A DNA stretch of 64,000 bases from BQJU01 sp964015035. Its GTDB lineage: Bacteria; Bacteroidota; Bacteroidia; Chitinophagales; Saprospiraceae. The notes below the pieces were generated by a model, which saw only the letters and a list, made by a program, of their open reading frames with translations, had not been told where the DNA came from and searched no databases. The stretch is from assembly GCA_964015035.1 (NCBI GenBank), contig CAXHCA010000015.1, positions 5,938-69,937 of the forward strand. Reading direction: 5' to 3'. Below, piece by piece: positions 54,480-63,400 of this stretch. Positions within the stretch are counted from its first letter, which is position 1; each line of letters starts with the position of its first letter. The position numbers were made by a program, and so were the translations under genes.

Positions 54480-54793
54480 AACTACAATATATCTTTAACA
54501 ATCAATGACTTGTTTACCCAGCAAGAAAGTAGACCAATTGTTTTAGCCATATTTTGGCCAATTTAAACCCGTTCCGTCATAAAGATCGCTGCATGATCCA
54601 AGTTTTCTGCAAAATCGGTGCCTATCCAACCGATTAATAGCTCCCCTGTGCAAAGAATATCGTAAATTCGTTGACAGCTTGATATCATTTTCTAGTTCGG
54701 GTTTATGAAAGGCTTGATCTTTAAGCACACTTATTGTAAATTTGACACAAAGTGGCTTGCGAGAATTTGTAAAAACAATCACGGAAAAATACG
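54480..54793. other. 314-bp spacer before glpD: promoter plus one small ORF
   Basis: Besides the glpD promoter (54714-54744), the minus strand holds a 41-codon frame (ATG 54688, stop 54563). It encodes MISSCQRIYDILCTGELL, with GWIGTDFAENLDHAAIFMT later on, which looks protein-like but unfamiliar. After its stop the same frame stays open for 26 more codons, as if one stop had split a longer gene. I do not assign a function. Confidence 0.4.
54714..54744 (+). promoter_or_regulatory. glpD promoter (TTG-N20-TAAATTTG)
   Basis: TTG (54714-54716), exactly 20 bases, then TAAATTTG (54737-54744): both Bacteroidota promoter elements match. Transcription would begin near 54749, about 45 bases before the glpD ATG, and probably continues through the GH31 gene. 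Confidence 0.7.
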
Positions 54794-56452
54794 ATGAATT
54801 TTCTTTCCAGCTTAAATCGCTCAAAACTAATCCATCAGCTATCCGCTCAACAATTTGATTTGGCAATCATTGGAGGGGGAATCACTGGTGCAGGCATCGC
54901 CTTAGATGCTGCATCGCGGGGATTACGTGTGGCACTGGTAGAAAAAAAAGATTTTGCCTCCGGAACCAGCAGTAAGTCAACAAAACTCATTCACGGTGGG
55001 TTGCGCTATCTCAAGCAGTTTGAAATCGGACTGGTTCGGGAAGTGGGGCTTGAACGAGCTATTGTACACCAATTGGCCCCCCACCTCGTGGTACCGGAGA
55101 AAATGCTACTTCCCTTGATCAAGGATGGCAGTTATGGCGAATTGGCCACTTCTTTTGGCTTGTGGGTATACGATATCCTGGCAGGAGTAGAAGGTGAAGA
55201 CAAACGCAAGATGCTGACCAAGGAAGAAACTATTGCCAAGGAACCCCTTTTAAAGAAAGACATCCTAACCGGTGGCGGCTTTTATGCCGAATACCGCACC
55301 GATGATGCCCGCCTCACCATTGAAAACATCAAAACGGCTAGTCAATTTGGCGCTTTGTGCCTCAATTATATGGAGGCCACTGATTTTAATTACAACGGCG
55401 AACATCAAGTGAACGGCATCATTTGCAAGGATGCCTTATCAGGCGAAACCATCAACATAAATGCTCAGCATGTGATCAGCGCAGCGGGCCCTTGGGTAGA
55501 CCACTTGCGAAAAGTAGACCACTCTTTAAAAGGAAAACATTTGTTCCTCTCAAAGGGGGTGCATATAGTGGTGCCACATGCTCGATTTCCGGTGCGCAAT
55601 GCGGTTTATTTTGATGTCTCTGATGGCCGCATGATTTTTGCTATCCCACGAAATAGAGTGACTTACATTGGCACCACCGATACGGCTTATAAAGGAGATA
55701 TCAATAAAATTCCGGTTTATCAAGAAGATGTTGAATATCTCCTTGCAGCGACCAATGCGATGTTTCCTGAAGCTAATTTGAGTATTGAAGACGTAGAATC
55801 CAGTTGGGCTGGATTGCGTCCGCTGATCCATGAGGAAGGGAAATCCGCATCTGAAATGTCCCGAAAAGACGAATTATTTGTTTCTGAAAGCGGCTTGATT
55901 TCTATTGCTGGCGGCAAATTGACCGGTTTTCGGAAGATGGCGGAAAAGGTCGTGGATGTTGTTGCAAAAGAGATTGATCGGCCACTTAAAGACAATCATA
56001 CCGAAAAAATCCCTTTAACCGGTGGCATTTTTGCCGATGTTGAAGCGGTAAATGCCTACCGCAAAGACCTTTCAGCGCGAATTAGTGCCTTAGGATTGAC
56101 CAATTATCATGCCGCCTATTTGGTGGCCAATTATGGCAAGCAATCTGAGGATATATTGGTTAAAATGCAGGAATTTCAAGACGAACCAAGTATTGCATTG
56201 GCCAGAGCAGAAGCCTGGTATACCATAGCACACGAATTGGTCCTCACACCCCTTGATTTTTTTGTCAGAAGAACCGGTCGTTTGTATTTTGATCTACCAA
56301 GCATACAACCTGTCAAAACAATCATACTCAACGATTTTAGAAATTACTTCCAATGGGATGAAGCTAGTTTCCAGTCGGCAAAGGAAGCACTGGAACAAGC
56401 CATTCTGGAAGTCTCAACTTTTGAACCTTCTCCAAAAGAAATCGTCCAATAA
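54794..56452 (+). CDS. glpD: Aerobic glycerol-3-phosphate dehydrogenase
   Basis: A 552-residue FAD enzyme at the inner membrane that oxidises glycerol 3-phosphate to dihydroxyacetone phosphate and passes electrons to the quinone pool. FAD-binding IIGGGITGAGIALDAASRG is at about 25-43. GTSSKSTKLIHGGLRYL is the family signature, and ISIAGGKLTGFRKMAE closes the FAD domain. The C-terminal helical domain is present. Menaquinone is the likely acceptor, as menG is in the same window. It begins with an ATG behind a good promoter. The GH31 gene starts 25 bp downstream. Confidence 0.95.
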   Translation: MNFLSSLNRSKLIHQLSAQQFDLAIIGGGITGAGIALDAASRGLRVALVEKKDFASGTSSKSTKLIHGGLRYLKQFEIGLVREVGLERAIVHQLAPHLVVPEKMLLPLIKDGSYGELATSFGLWVYDILAGVEGEDKRKMLTKEETIAKEPLLKKDILTGGGFYAEYRTDDARLTIENIKTASQFGALCLNYMEATDFNYNGEHQVNGIICKDALSGETININAQHVISAAGPWVDHLRKVDHSLKGKHLFLSKGVHIVVPHARFPVRNAVYFDVSDGRMIFAIPRNRVTYIGTTDTAYKGDINKIPVYQEDVEYLLAATNAMFPEANLSIEDVESSWAGLRPLIHEEGKSASEMSRKDELFVSESGLISIAGGKLTGFRKMAEKVVDVVAKEIDRPLKDNHTEKIPLTGGIFADVEAVNAYRKDLSARISALGLTNYHAAYLVANYGKQSEDILVKMQEFQDEPSIALARAEAWYTIAHELVLTPLDFFVRRTGRLYFDLPSIQPVKTIILNDFRNYFQWDEASFQSAKEALEQAILEVSTFEPSPKEIVQ

Positions 56453-56477
56453 TATTCCTTCACGGAAATCATTTATT

Positions 56478-59018
56478 ATGGAAAACGACAATCAACCCGT
56501 TTCACCTGCGGTGGTATCCACCAATGACGAAACGAACCAAATCAGCATTATTCATATTGATGAAACGGAAGGTGGAGTCCGGCATCCCGATGTTCAATAC
56601 AGCTATATTCCAAACGATATTGTTGACGCTTACCGGGAAGAAGATGGTACACTCGTTTATCGAAGCCAAAATGGTATCACCCTGAAGGTACAGGTTGTGA
56701 CGCAGCAAATACTTCGATTCCGCTATGCCTTAGATGGCCAATTCCAAACAGACTTCTCCTATGCATTGGATGAACAGTGGCGACACCCACATCCAAAATA
56801 TACCACGGGCAGCAACGATGAGGCTTTTTACATCAATACCGGTATCATTTGTTGCTTCATCGACAAAAAAAATCTTCAGGTGAAAATTGTGGATGTTGAG
56901 CGCCAGCAAGTGATCAATGAAGATGCCCATCCTTTTTATGCCTCATCAACGATTCTACACGGTGTAAATGAAATCAAAATCCGAAAAAAAGCCCCGGAGG
57001 ACGAGGTTTATTATGGCTTAGGAGACAAAACCTGCGCCCTCAATCTCAGAGGTCAAGCTCTGGAAAACTGGAATACAGATAGCTTTGGTTTTACCAAGGA
57101 TACCAATCCATTGTATCGGACCATTCCCTTCTATTATGCATTGCATCAGTCCATGGCTTATGGCATTTTTCTACACAATACCTGGCGAACTCATTTCGAC
57201 TTTGATGCACAAAAAACAGGAGAACTGAGCTTCTCAAGCGCGGGTGGGGAAATGGATTATTTTTTCATTTACGGACCAAGGTTATTGGATGTGGCCCAGC
57301 AGTATATGCGGTTGACCGGCACACCGGAATTACCACCGCTCTGGGCGCTAGGTTTTCACCAATGCCGTTGGAGTTATTACCCGGAAAATCGAGTGCGGCA
57401 AATAGCTGCAGAGTTTCGGAAACGCAAAATACCCTGCGATGCCATTTATCTGGATATCGACTATATGAACGAATACCGGTGTTTTACCTGGAATAAATCC
57501 TATTTTCCAAATCCACCTAAAATGATTGGGGATTTAAAGGAGCAAGGATTCCATATTGTGGTCATGATCGATCCAGGCATTCGGGTAGACCCCAATTATC
57601 ACGTATATCAGCAAGGGCTTGAAGGGAACCTGTTTTGTCGACGATCTTCCGGTGAATTGATGAAAGGGCCAGTATGGCCATCCGTTTGTGTTTTCCCTGA
57701 TTTTACCAATCCCAAAGCCCGCGAATGGTGGCAGGAACTCTACCGTGGTTTATATCTGGAAGATGGCGTGAGTGGTTTTTGGAACGACATGAATGAGCCG
57801 GCTATTTTCAAAATTCACCACATGACCTTTCCCGATAACGTCCTACACGATTTTGACGGGCTGCGAGGAGATCACCGCAAAGCACATAATGTCTATGGCC
57901 AGCAGATGTCGAGAAGTACATTCGAAGGCCTCAAAACATTGAAGCCCCAAAAACGGCCCTTTGTTTTGACCCGAGCCACATTTTCCGGAGGTCAGCGTTA
58001 TGCTTCCGTCTGGACCGGTGATAATGCCGCCAGTTGGGAGCACTTACGATTGGCTAATATCCAATGCCAACGGCTCAGCATTAGTGGTTTTTCGTTTGTC
58101 GGTTCCGATGTGGGAGGATTCATTGACGTACCCGATGGAGAATTATTTGTGCGTTGGCTACAATTAGCGGCATTCCATCCCTTATATCGGGTGCACTCTA
58201 TGGGTAACAATACCGATGGCGCTGCCGAAGTTGACGCAGGTTTAGTTCAAGAAGCAGAAAGTACCAATCGACTAGACCAGGAGCCTTGGTCTTTTGGGCC
58301 CCCTTATACAGAGCTTGCCAGGGAAGCCATCGCCTTCCGCTATACCATATTACCGTATCTCTATACGGCCTTTCGGCAATATGTCCGGCAAGGCACACCT
58401 GTGATCAAATCACTGGCTTTTGTAGATGAACATAATCCAGAAGCCTTATCACGAGAGAACGAGTTCGTTTTCGGGGAAGACCTATTGGTTGCACCTGTAT
58501 TGGCCCCGGGATTGACGGAACAAACGGTTTACCTACCTGAAGGCCAATGGCTCGACTATTTTGATGGATTTACTTATGAAGGAAGACAAACCGTAACCTG
58601 CGCGGTACAGAGAAATCGCTTACCGGTATTTGTAAAAGCAGGTGCGGTCATTCCCAATTATCCAGTGATGCAATATACTTCAGAAAAAAAGGTGGAATAT
58701 CCAACCTTAAGGGTGTACGCCGGGTCCAAAAAAGATAGTCAATTTTACTACGATGCAGGGGATGGTTATGGCTATCAAACGGGAGCATACCGTTTACACC
58801 AATTTCACACTATTTATCAAGACGGGCAGCTATCCATTACCCAACAGGTTGAGGGCATTTATGCATCACCCGTGAAGGGATTTAAGCTATTGGTACTGGG
58901 CTTAAAGGCAGCTCCACAACAAGTATTGGTTGATGGAACAGAAGTACTATTTGAATATGTAAAAAATCAATTGACTTTTAAAGCCGGAAGTACTTTCTCA
59001 GCGATCGACGTGAAGTAA
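56478..59018 (+). CDS. GH31 alpha-glucosidase
   Basis: An 846-residue retaining glycosidase. The catalytic nucleophile is Asp437 in WNDMNEP and the acid/base is Asp515 in WTGDNAASWEHL, the standard GH31 pair. The substrate loop HQCRWSYYPENRV and IYLDIDYMNEYRCFTW are present. A beta-sandwich N-terminal domain and two C-terminal beta domains complete the fold. There is no signal peptide, so it is cytoplasmic and probably acts on imported maltose-type or other alpha-glucosides. The longest frame begins inside glpD (56253); the ATG at 56478, just after glpD, is chosen. Co-transcription with glpD is unusual. Confidence 0.93.
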   Translation: MENDNQPVSPAVVSTNDETNQISIIHIDETEGGVRHPDVQYSYIPNDIVDAYREEDGTLVYRSQNGITLKVQVVTQQILRFRYALDGQFQTDFSYALDEQWRHPHPKYTTGSNDEAFYINTGIICCFIDKKNLQVKIVDVERQQVINEDAHPFYASSTILHGVNEIKIRKKAPEDEVYYGLGDKTCALNLRGQALENWNTDSFGFTKDTNPLYRTIPFYYALHQSMAYGIFLHNTWRTHFDFDAQKTGELSFSSAGGEMDYFFIYGPRLLDVAQQYMRLTGTPELPPLWALGFHQCRWSYYPENRVRQIAAEFRKRKIPCDAIYLDIDYMNEYRCFTWNKSYFPNPPKMIGDLKEQGFHIVVMIDPGIRVDPNYHVYQQGLEGNLFCRRSSGELMKGPVWPSVCVFPDFTNPKAREWWQELYRGLYLEDGVSGFWNDMNEPAIFKIHHMTFPDNVLHDFDGLRGDHRKAHNVYGQQMSRSTFEGLKTLKPQKRPFVLTRATFSGGQRYASVWTGDNAASWEHLRLANIQCQRLSISGFSFVGSDVGGFIDVPDGELFVRWLQLAAFHPLYRVHSMGNNTDGAAEVDAGLVQEAESTNRLDQEPWSFGPPYTELAREAIAFRYTILPYLYTAFRQYVRQGTPVIKSLAFVDEHNPEALSRENEFVFGEDLLVAPVLAPGLTEQTVYLPEGQWLDYFDGFTYEGRQTVTCAVQRNRLPVFVKAGAVIPNYPVMQYTSEKKVEYPTLRVYAGSKKDSQFYYDAGDGYGYQTGAYRLHQFHTIYQDGQLSITQQVEGIYASPVKGFKLLVLGLKAAPQQVLVDGTEVLFEYVKNQLTFKAGSTFSAIDVK

Positions 59019-59037
59019 AATAGCTTTCATCAAGTCC

Positions 59038-59076
59038 AAAAAAAAAAGAGGCGGTGTAAAATTACACCGCCCCTTT
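59038..59076. terminator. Bidirectional terminator between the GH31 and TPR genes
   Basis: GGCGGTGTAA and TTACACCGCC (59050-59059 and 59062-59071) form a perfect hairpin. On the minus strand it is followed by TC and ten T (59047-59038), a strong terminator for the TPR gene. On the plus strand a weaker CCTTTT follows, serving GH31. Confidence 0.87.
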
Positions 59077-59096
59077 TATGGATTGAAGCAATCGCA

Positions 59097-60431
59097 TTAT
59101 TTATTCTTGGCAAAATAGGAAGTCTCGTTGGTGCCACCATTTTGCACATTTTCCAAGCGCTTCTTAAACTCACCTGAAGTGGCCAAATCGTCCTGACGAG
59201 CATAAATCTCTCTCAAAGCGATCAGCGTATTCATGTCATTTGGATCAATTTTCTCTGCTTTTTGGAAGTAAGGCAATGCCTTATCAAACTCTGCCATCGC
59301 GTTGGCTTTAAGTTCGTCTACTTGCTTCAGCTCAGCTTTGGAAATACCGGTGATGGCATTCATTTTCACAATCTGTGCTGCCGCTCTGTTGTAGTATAAT
59401 TGGCCAATGCTATAGATGGCATCAAAGTAATTTTCATCCTTATCCAACACCTTCTTGTGGTATTCCATGGATTTATTGAAATACTCTTCCGCCTTTTCTG
59501 TATTGCCAGCTTCTGCTTCTTTTTGGTACAGGTTGTCATAGACACTACCCAAAGTGGTGTATAAAGACAAGTTTTCCGGCTCCTTTTCAATGGCCAAGGT
59601 CAGTTTTTCCAACAATACATCCATCTTCTGTTCTGCCAGGAAGTGATTGATTTCTGCAAAAAGCAGCGAAGTGTTATCTGGAAATTTCGTTCTTCCTTCT
59701 TCCAGGTACTTGTAGGCAGCATGGCGATCATCCTTAGAATAGATGGCATACAGTTCTTCGTAGATCTCTGGTTCAGGATAACCGGCTTTGTACAATTCTT
59801 CAAAGTACATTTTAGCCTTCTCTGGTTGCTCAGCACGCATCGCCAATAGACCGTTGGTATGCATTTGACGGTTCACTTCTTCTTCAGTCGCCAATTTACT
59901 GTCTACACCATTCTCTTTCAAAATCTTGTGTGCATCTAATACTGCTTCGAAATTAGCAAAAGAACTCTTGTAGTTACCATCCTGGTTGGAGTAATATCCC
60001 ATATTGTAGAGATTCTCCTGATTGTCCTTAATGCCTGTCAAGGCCTTCTTGACCTCGTATTTCTTTTCAGCTAGTTCCAATGCCTTTTTATAGGATTCAA
60101 ATGCCACCAAAGCAGGATCTTCAACATCTGGCAAGCCCTTTGCCAATTCTGCCAATGATTCATTGCCCTTCGAAATAGCAATCTGTGTAGCGATTTCATC
60201 ATAAATCTGACCTCTGGTCTCCCAGGCTTTGGTCATCGATGCAATCTCAGGATCCTTAACAGCTATATCGATATTTTCGAGAGCTTCCTTAAGCTTCTCT
60301 TTATCAGAGGTGTTTCCTTTAAAAAGTCCATAGTCACGATCCGCAGATCGAAGTGCTTTCTTTCCTTCCTGGGCAAAGCTCGTTCCCGAAATAAATGCGA
60401 TTGCTAATAAAGCAAAAAATAGTTTTTTCAT
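59097..60431 (-). CDS. Secreted tetratricopeptide-repeat protein
   Basis: A 444-residue exported protein. A signal peptide (MKKLFFALLAIAFISGTSFA) precedes an almost entirely helical protein with several TPR units, for example around PENLSLYTTLGSVYDNLYQKE and ALPYFQKAEKIDPNDMNTL. TPR arrays bind other proteins; no enzyme domain is present, and the partner is unknown. It follows gyrA by 114 bp on the same strand. As I recall, a TPR gene after gyrA is common in this phylum. It begins with an ATG. Confidence 0.85.
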   Translation of the reverse strand: MKKLFFALLAIAFISGTSFAQEGKKALRSADRDYGLFKGNTSDKEKLKEALENIDIAVKDPEIASMTKAWETRGQIYDEIATQIAISKGNESLAELAKGLPDVEDPALVAFESYKKALELAEKKYEVKKALTGIKDNQENLYNMGYYSNQDGNYKSSFANFEAVLDAHKILKENGVDSKLATEEEVNRQMHTNGLLAMRAEQPEKAKMYFEELYKAGYPEPEIYEELYAIYSKDDRHAAYKYLEEGRTKFPDNTSLLFAEINHFLAEQKMDVLLEKLTLAIEKEPENLSLYTTLGSVYDNLYQKEAEAGNTEKAEEYFNKSMEYHKKVLDKDENYFDAIYSIGQLYYNRAAAQIVKMNAITGISKAELKQVDELKANAMAEFDKALPYFQKAEKIDPNDMNTLIALREIYARQDDLATSGEFKKRLENVQNGGTNETSYFAKNK

Positions 60432-60545
60432 AATTCGCGAGTTAAGTGTTGTAGTGATTTAAACTATTGTATTGACGAATCTTTATCCATCATGGGTATT
60501 TACAAAATGTTAAAATTACCCGTATCTTTTGTTAAGATTAGCCGA

Positions 60546-63152
60546 TTATTCTTCTTCGTCTCCGTTTTGGTCTGCTTTATCTACCGTTTCCTCGTTTTCC
60601 AAATCCGCATCTTCGTCTTCAGAATGAGGCACCACGGCAATGTCCGCAATGTGATCCTCACTATTGAGTCGGATTACTCTGACGCCTTGAGTGGCGCGGC
60701 CCATCACGCGAATTTCGTCAATGTGCATACGAATCACGATACCAAAACGACTGGTAATCATCAAATCATCTTCTTCCCGAACGGCTTTGATGGCAATAAG
60801 CGGTCCTGTTTTTTCAGTAACCTGCATCGTCCTCACTCCTTTACCCCCGCGATTGGTCAAGCGATAATCATCAAATTCAGACCGTTTGCCCAACCCCTTT
60901 TCAGAAATCACCAAAATAGTGACCTCCTTATCCTCCGAATCGATACAGACCATTCCGACAACAAAATCATCATTGCCACTCAGCGAAATACCTCTCACCC
61001 CTGCGGCCGTACGTCCCATAGAACGCACTTTGCTTTCGTTAAAGCGAATGGCATTACCACTGCGAGAAGCGATAAAAATTTCGTTTTCTCCATTGGTCAA
61101 CTTAGCTTCTAGTAGTTGGTCATTTTCGTTGATACTGATGGCGATAATACCACCGACACGTGGACGGGAAAAGGCTTGTACCGGAGTCTTTTTGATGATG
61201 CCCTGCTTGGTGCAGAACATGATGTAGTGGTTTTCCAAAAATTCACTATCATTAAGGTCCTTCAATTTAATATAGGCCCTGACCTTATCCTCTTTGGGAA
61301 TAGACAATATATTTTGGATAACTCGCCCGCTGGATGTTTTGTTTGCCTCTGGAATCTCATATACCCGCAACCAATGACACTTACCTTCTTCGGTGAAAAG
61401 CAGAAGATAATTGTGATTACTGGCTATAAAAAGGTGTTCGATGAAGTCTTCATCTCGGGTTTTTGATCCCTGAGAACCACGGCCACCACGGCTTTGCGTA
61501 CGGTATTCTGATACGGGAGTCCGTTTGATATACCCCAAATGTGAAATCGTGACCACTACTTCTTCGTCCTCAATCAGATCTTCGATAGATATATCGCCAT
61601 CGGAGTAATTAATTTCCGTCCGGCGCGCATCTCCGTACTTTTCTTTGATTTCCAACAGTTCATCTTTTACAATTCCCCGTTGCAGTTCTTCACTGGCCAG
61701 GATAGCCCGATAATGGGCTATGCGTTCCTGTATTTCATCATATTCGCTGCGTATGCTGTCTCGCTCGAGGCCGGTCAGCTTTTGCAAACGCATATCCAAA
61801 ATCGCTTTGGCTTGCTCTTCAGACAATACATTGCCTTCCAATACCTGATAATCATCAGTTTGGCCAAATTCAATCAGATCTTTGAATTTTTTCCAGAAGG
61901 CATCCTTATCATCAATGAAATCGCCCCTCATCAATCCCTTCTTCGCTTCATCCGGATTTGCGGAAGCACGAATCAAAGTGATCACTTGGTCCAGATAATC
62001 CAGGGCAATCAACAGACCAATCAGGATATGTGCGCGGCTCAAAGCCTTGCGCAAATCAAATTTGGTCCTCCGGACAATGACTTCGAGGCGGAATTTGATA
62101 AATTCCTCAATCATATCCTTGAGGTTCAGAATGCGGGGGCGGCCATTGACCAGTGCCACATTATTTACCCCAAAGGAAGACTGTAATGGCGTGTATTTGA
62201 ATAATTTACTCAATACCACACTCGCCATAGCATCGCGTTTCACCTCCACCACGATCCGCAAACCGTTCCGGTCTGACTCATCACGTAGGTCACTAATGCC
62301 TTCTATCTTCTTTTCATTGACCAGTTCGGCGATTTTAGCCACCAAAGAGGCCTTATTCACTTGATAAGGAATCTCAGAAATAATAATGGTTTCCCGGCTA
62401 CCATTATCGATGATGTCCGCTTTTCCCCGCAACACCACTCTTCCTCGTCCCGTTTCAAAAGCATCCTGAACCCCTTGGTAGCCAAAGATGATCCCTCCGG
62501 TTGGAAAGTCTGGTGCTTTGATAAATTGCATCAATTCAGCAATGGTGATTTCTGGATTGGCCACCGTTGCCACAATACCATCTACTACCTCAGAGAGGTT
62601 ATGTGGCAGCATATTGGTTGCCATACCCACCGCAATACCCGAAGCTCCATTGATCAGCAGATTGGGCAATTTGGAAGGCAGTACGGTTGGTTCTTCCAGC
62701 GTATCGTCAAAGTTCAACGCAAAATCAACGGTATCTTTATTAATATCAGCCAGCATTTCGTCACTGATCCGTTGTAAACGGGCCTCGGTATAACGCATGG
62801 CCGCCGGACTGTCACCGTCCATAGAACCAAAGTTACCTTGCCCGTCCACCAAAGGGTAGCGCAACGACCAATCCTGGGCCATCCGCACCATGGTATCATA
62901 TACGGAAGAGTCACCGTGTGGGTGGTATTTACCCAGCACCTCTCCGACGATACGTGCTGACTTTTTATGTGATTTGCCATAGGTAAGTCCCAAACCGGAC
63001 ATACCATAAAGGACCCTTCGATGCACCGGCTTCAAACCATCTCTTACATCGGGTAGCGCACGTGAAACAATGACCGACATTGAATAATCAATGTAGGCCG
63101 ATTTCATCTGATCCTCAATATTAATTGGGATAATTCTTTGACTCGGAGCCAT
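60546..63152 (-). CDS. gyrA: DNA gyrase subunit A
   Basis: The DNA-cutting subunit of gyrase (868 residues), which with GyrB introduces negative supercoils. The active-site Tyr121 lies in AMRYTEARL. The quinolone-determining region GDSSVYDTMVRMAQ has Ser82 and Asp86, equivalent to E. coli Ser83 and Asp87, so it looks like a sensitive type. The C-terminal pinwheel domain contains the GyrA box as QSRGGRG, needed for wrapping DNA and separating gyrase from topoisomerase IV. An acidic tail (from about 845) follows. It begins with an ATG. A TAACTTTG box lies 64 bp upstream. Confidence 0.97.
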   Translation of the reverse strand: MAPSQRIIPINIEDQMKSAYIDYSMSVIVSRALPDVRDGLKPVHRRVLYGMSGLGLTYGKSHKKSARIVGEVLGKYHPHGDSSVYDTMVRMAQDWSLRYPLVDGQGNFGSMDGDSPAAMRYTEARLQRISDEMLADINKDTVDFALNFDDTLEEPTVLPSKLPNLLINGASGIAVGMATNMLPHNLSEVVDGIVATVANPEITIAELMQFIKAPDFPTGGIIFGYQGVQDAFETGRGRVVLRGKADIIDNGSRETIIISEIPYQVNKASLVAKIAELVNEKKIEGISDLRDESDRNGLRIVVEVKRDAMASVVLSKLFKYTPLQSSFGVNNVALVNGRPRILNLKDMIEEFIKFRLEVIVRRTKFDLRKALSRAHILIGLLIALDYLDQVITLIRASANPDEAKKGLMRGDFIDDKDAFWKKFKDLIEFGQTDDYQVLEGNVLSEEQAKAILDMRLQKLTGLERDSIRSEYDEIQERIAHYRAILASEELQRGIVKDELLEIKEKYGDARRTEINYSDGDISIEDLIEDEEVVVTISHLGYIKRTPVSEYRTQSRGGRGSQGSKTRDEDFIEHLFIASNHNYLLLFTEEGKCHWLRVYEIPEANKTSSGRVIQNILSIPKEDKVRAYIKLKDLNDSEFLENHYIMFCTKQGIIKKTPVQAFSRPRVGGIIAISINENDQLLEAKLTNGENEIFIASRSGNAIRFNESKVRSMGRTAAGVRGISLSGNDDFVVGMVCIDSEDKEVTILVISEKGLGKRSEFDDYRLTNRGGKGVRTMQVTEKTGPLIAIKAVREEDDLMITSRFGIVIRMHIDEIRVMGRATQGVRVIRLNSEDHIADIAVVPHSEDEDADLENEETVDKADQNGDEEE

Positions 63153-63215
63153 TCACTCGATTTAACTTATAAAAAAATGTTTTCCACTAACAAAGAAGCC
63201 TTTTCTAAAGCCAGG

Positions 63216-63223
63216 CAAAGTTA
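63216..63223 (-). promoter_or_regulatory. Candidate gyrA -7 box TAACTTTG
   Basis: A full TAnnTTTG match on the minus strand, 64 bp before the gyrA ATG; the upstream TTG is at a non-standard distance. The 248-bp gyrA-menG spacer shows no other assigned signal. Confidence 0.4.
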
Positions 63224-63400
63224 AGAAAAATTGGCCTAAATACGCAGCACAAAAAACAAATAGTTGCTTCGTTTCCCGGAACATAATTCGTCCATTCTTG
63301 TTGAAAAACTCAAAAACACAAAAATGGGAAATCATCAAGATATAAAACGTACCAATGCTCTGATCCCAAAGTTTTTTTAATCTTTGCAAAAATTTAGAAA

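Noticed and set aside
54543..54866. 107-codon minus-strand frame across the glpD start
   Set aside because: It runs through the glpD promoter and first codons; the shorter 41-codon frame in another phase looks more protein-like.
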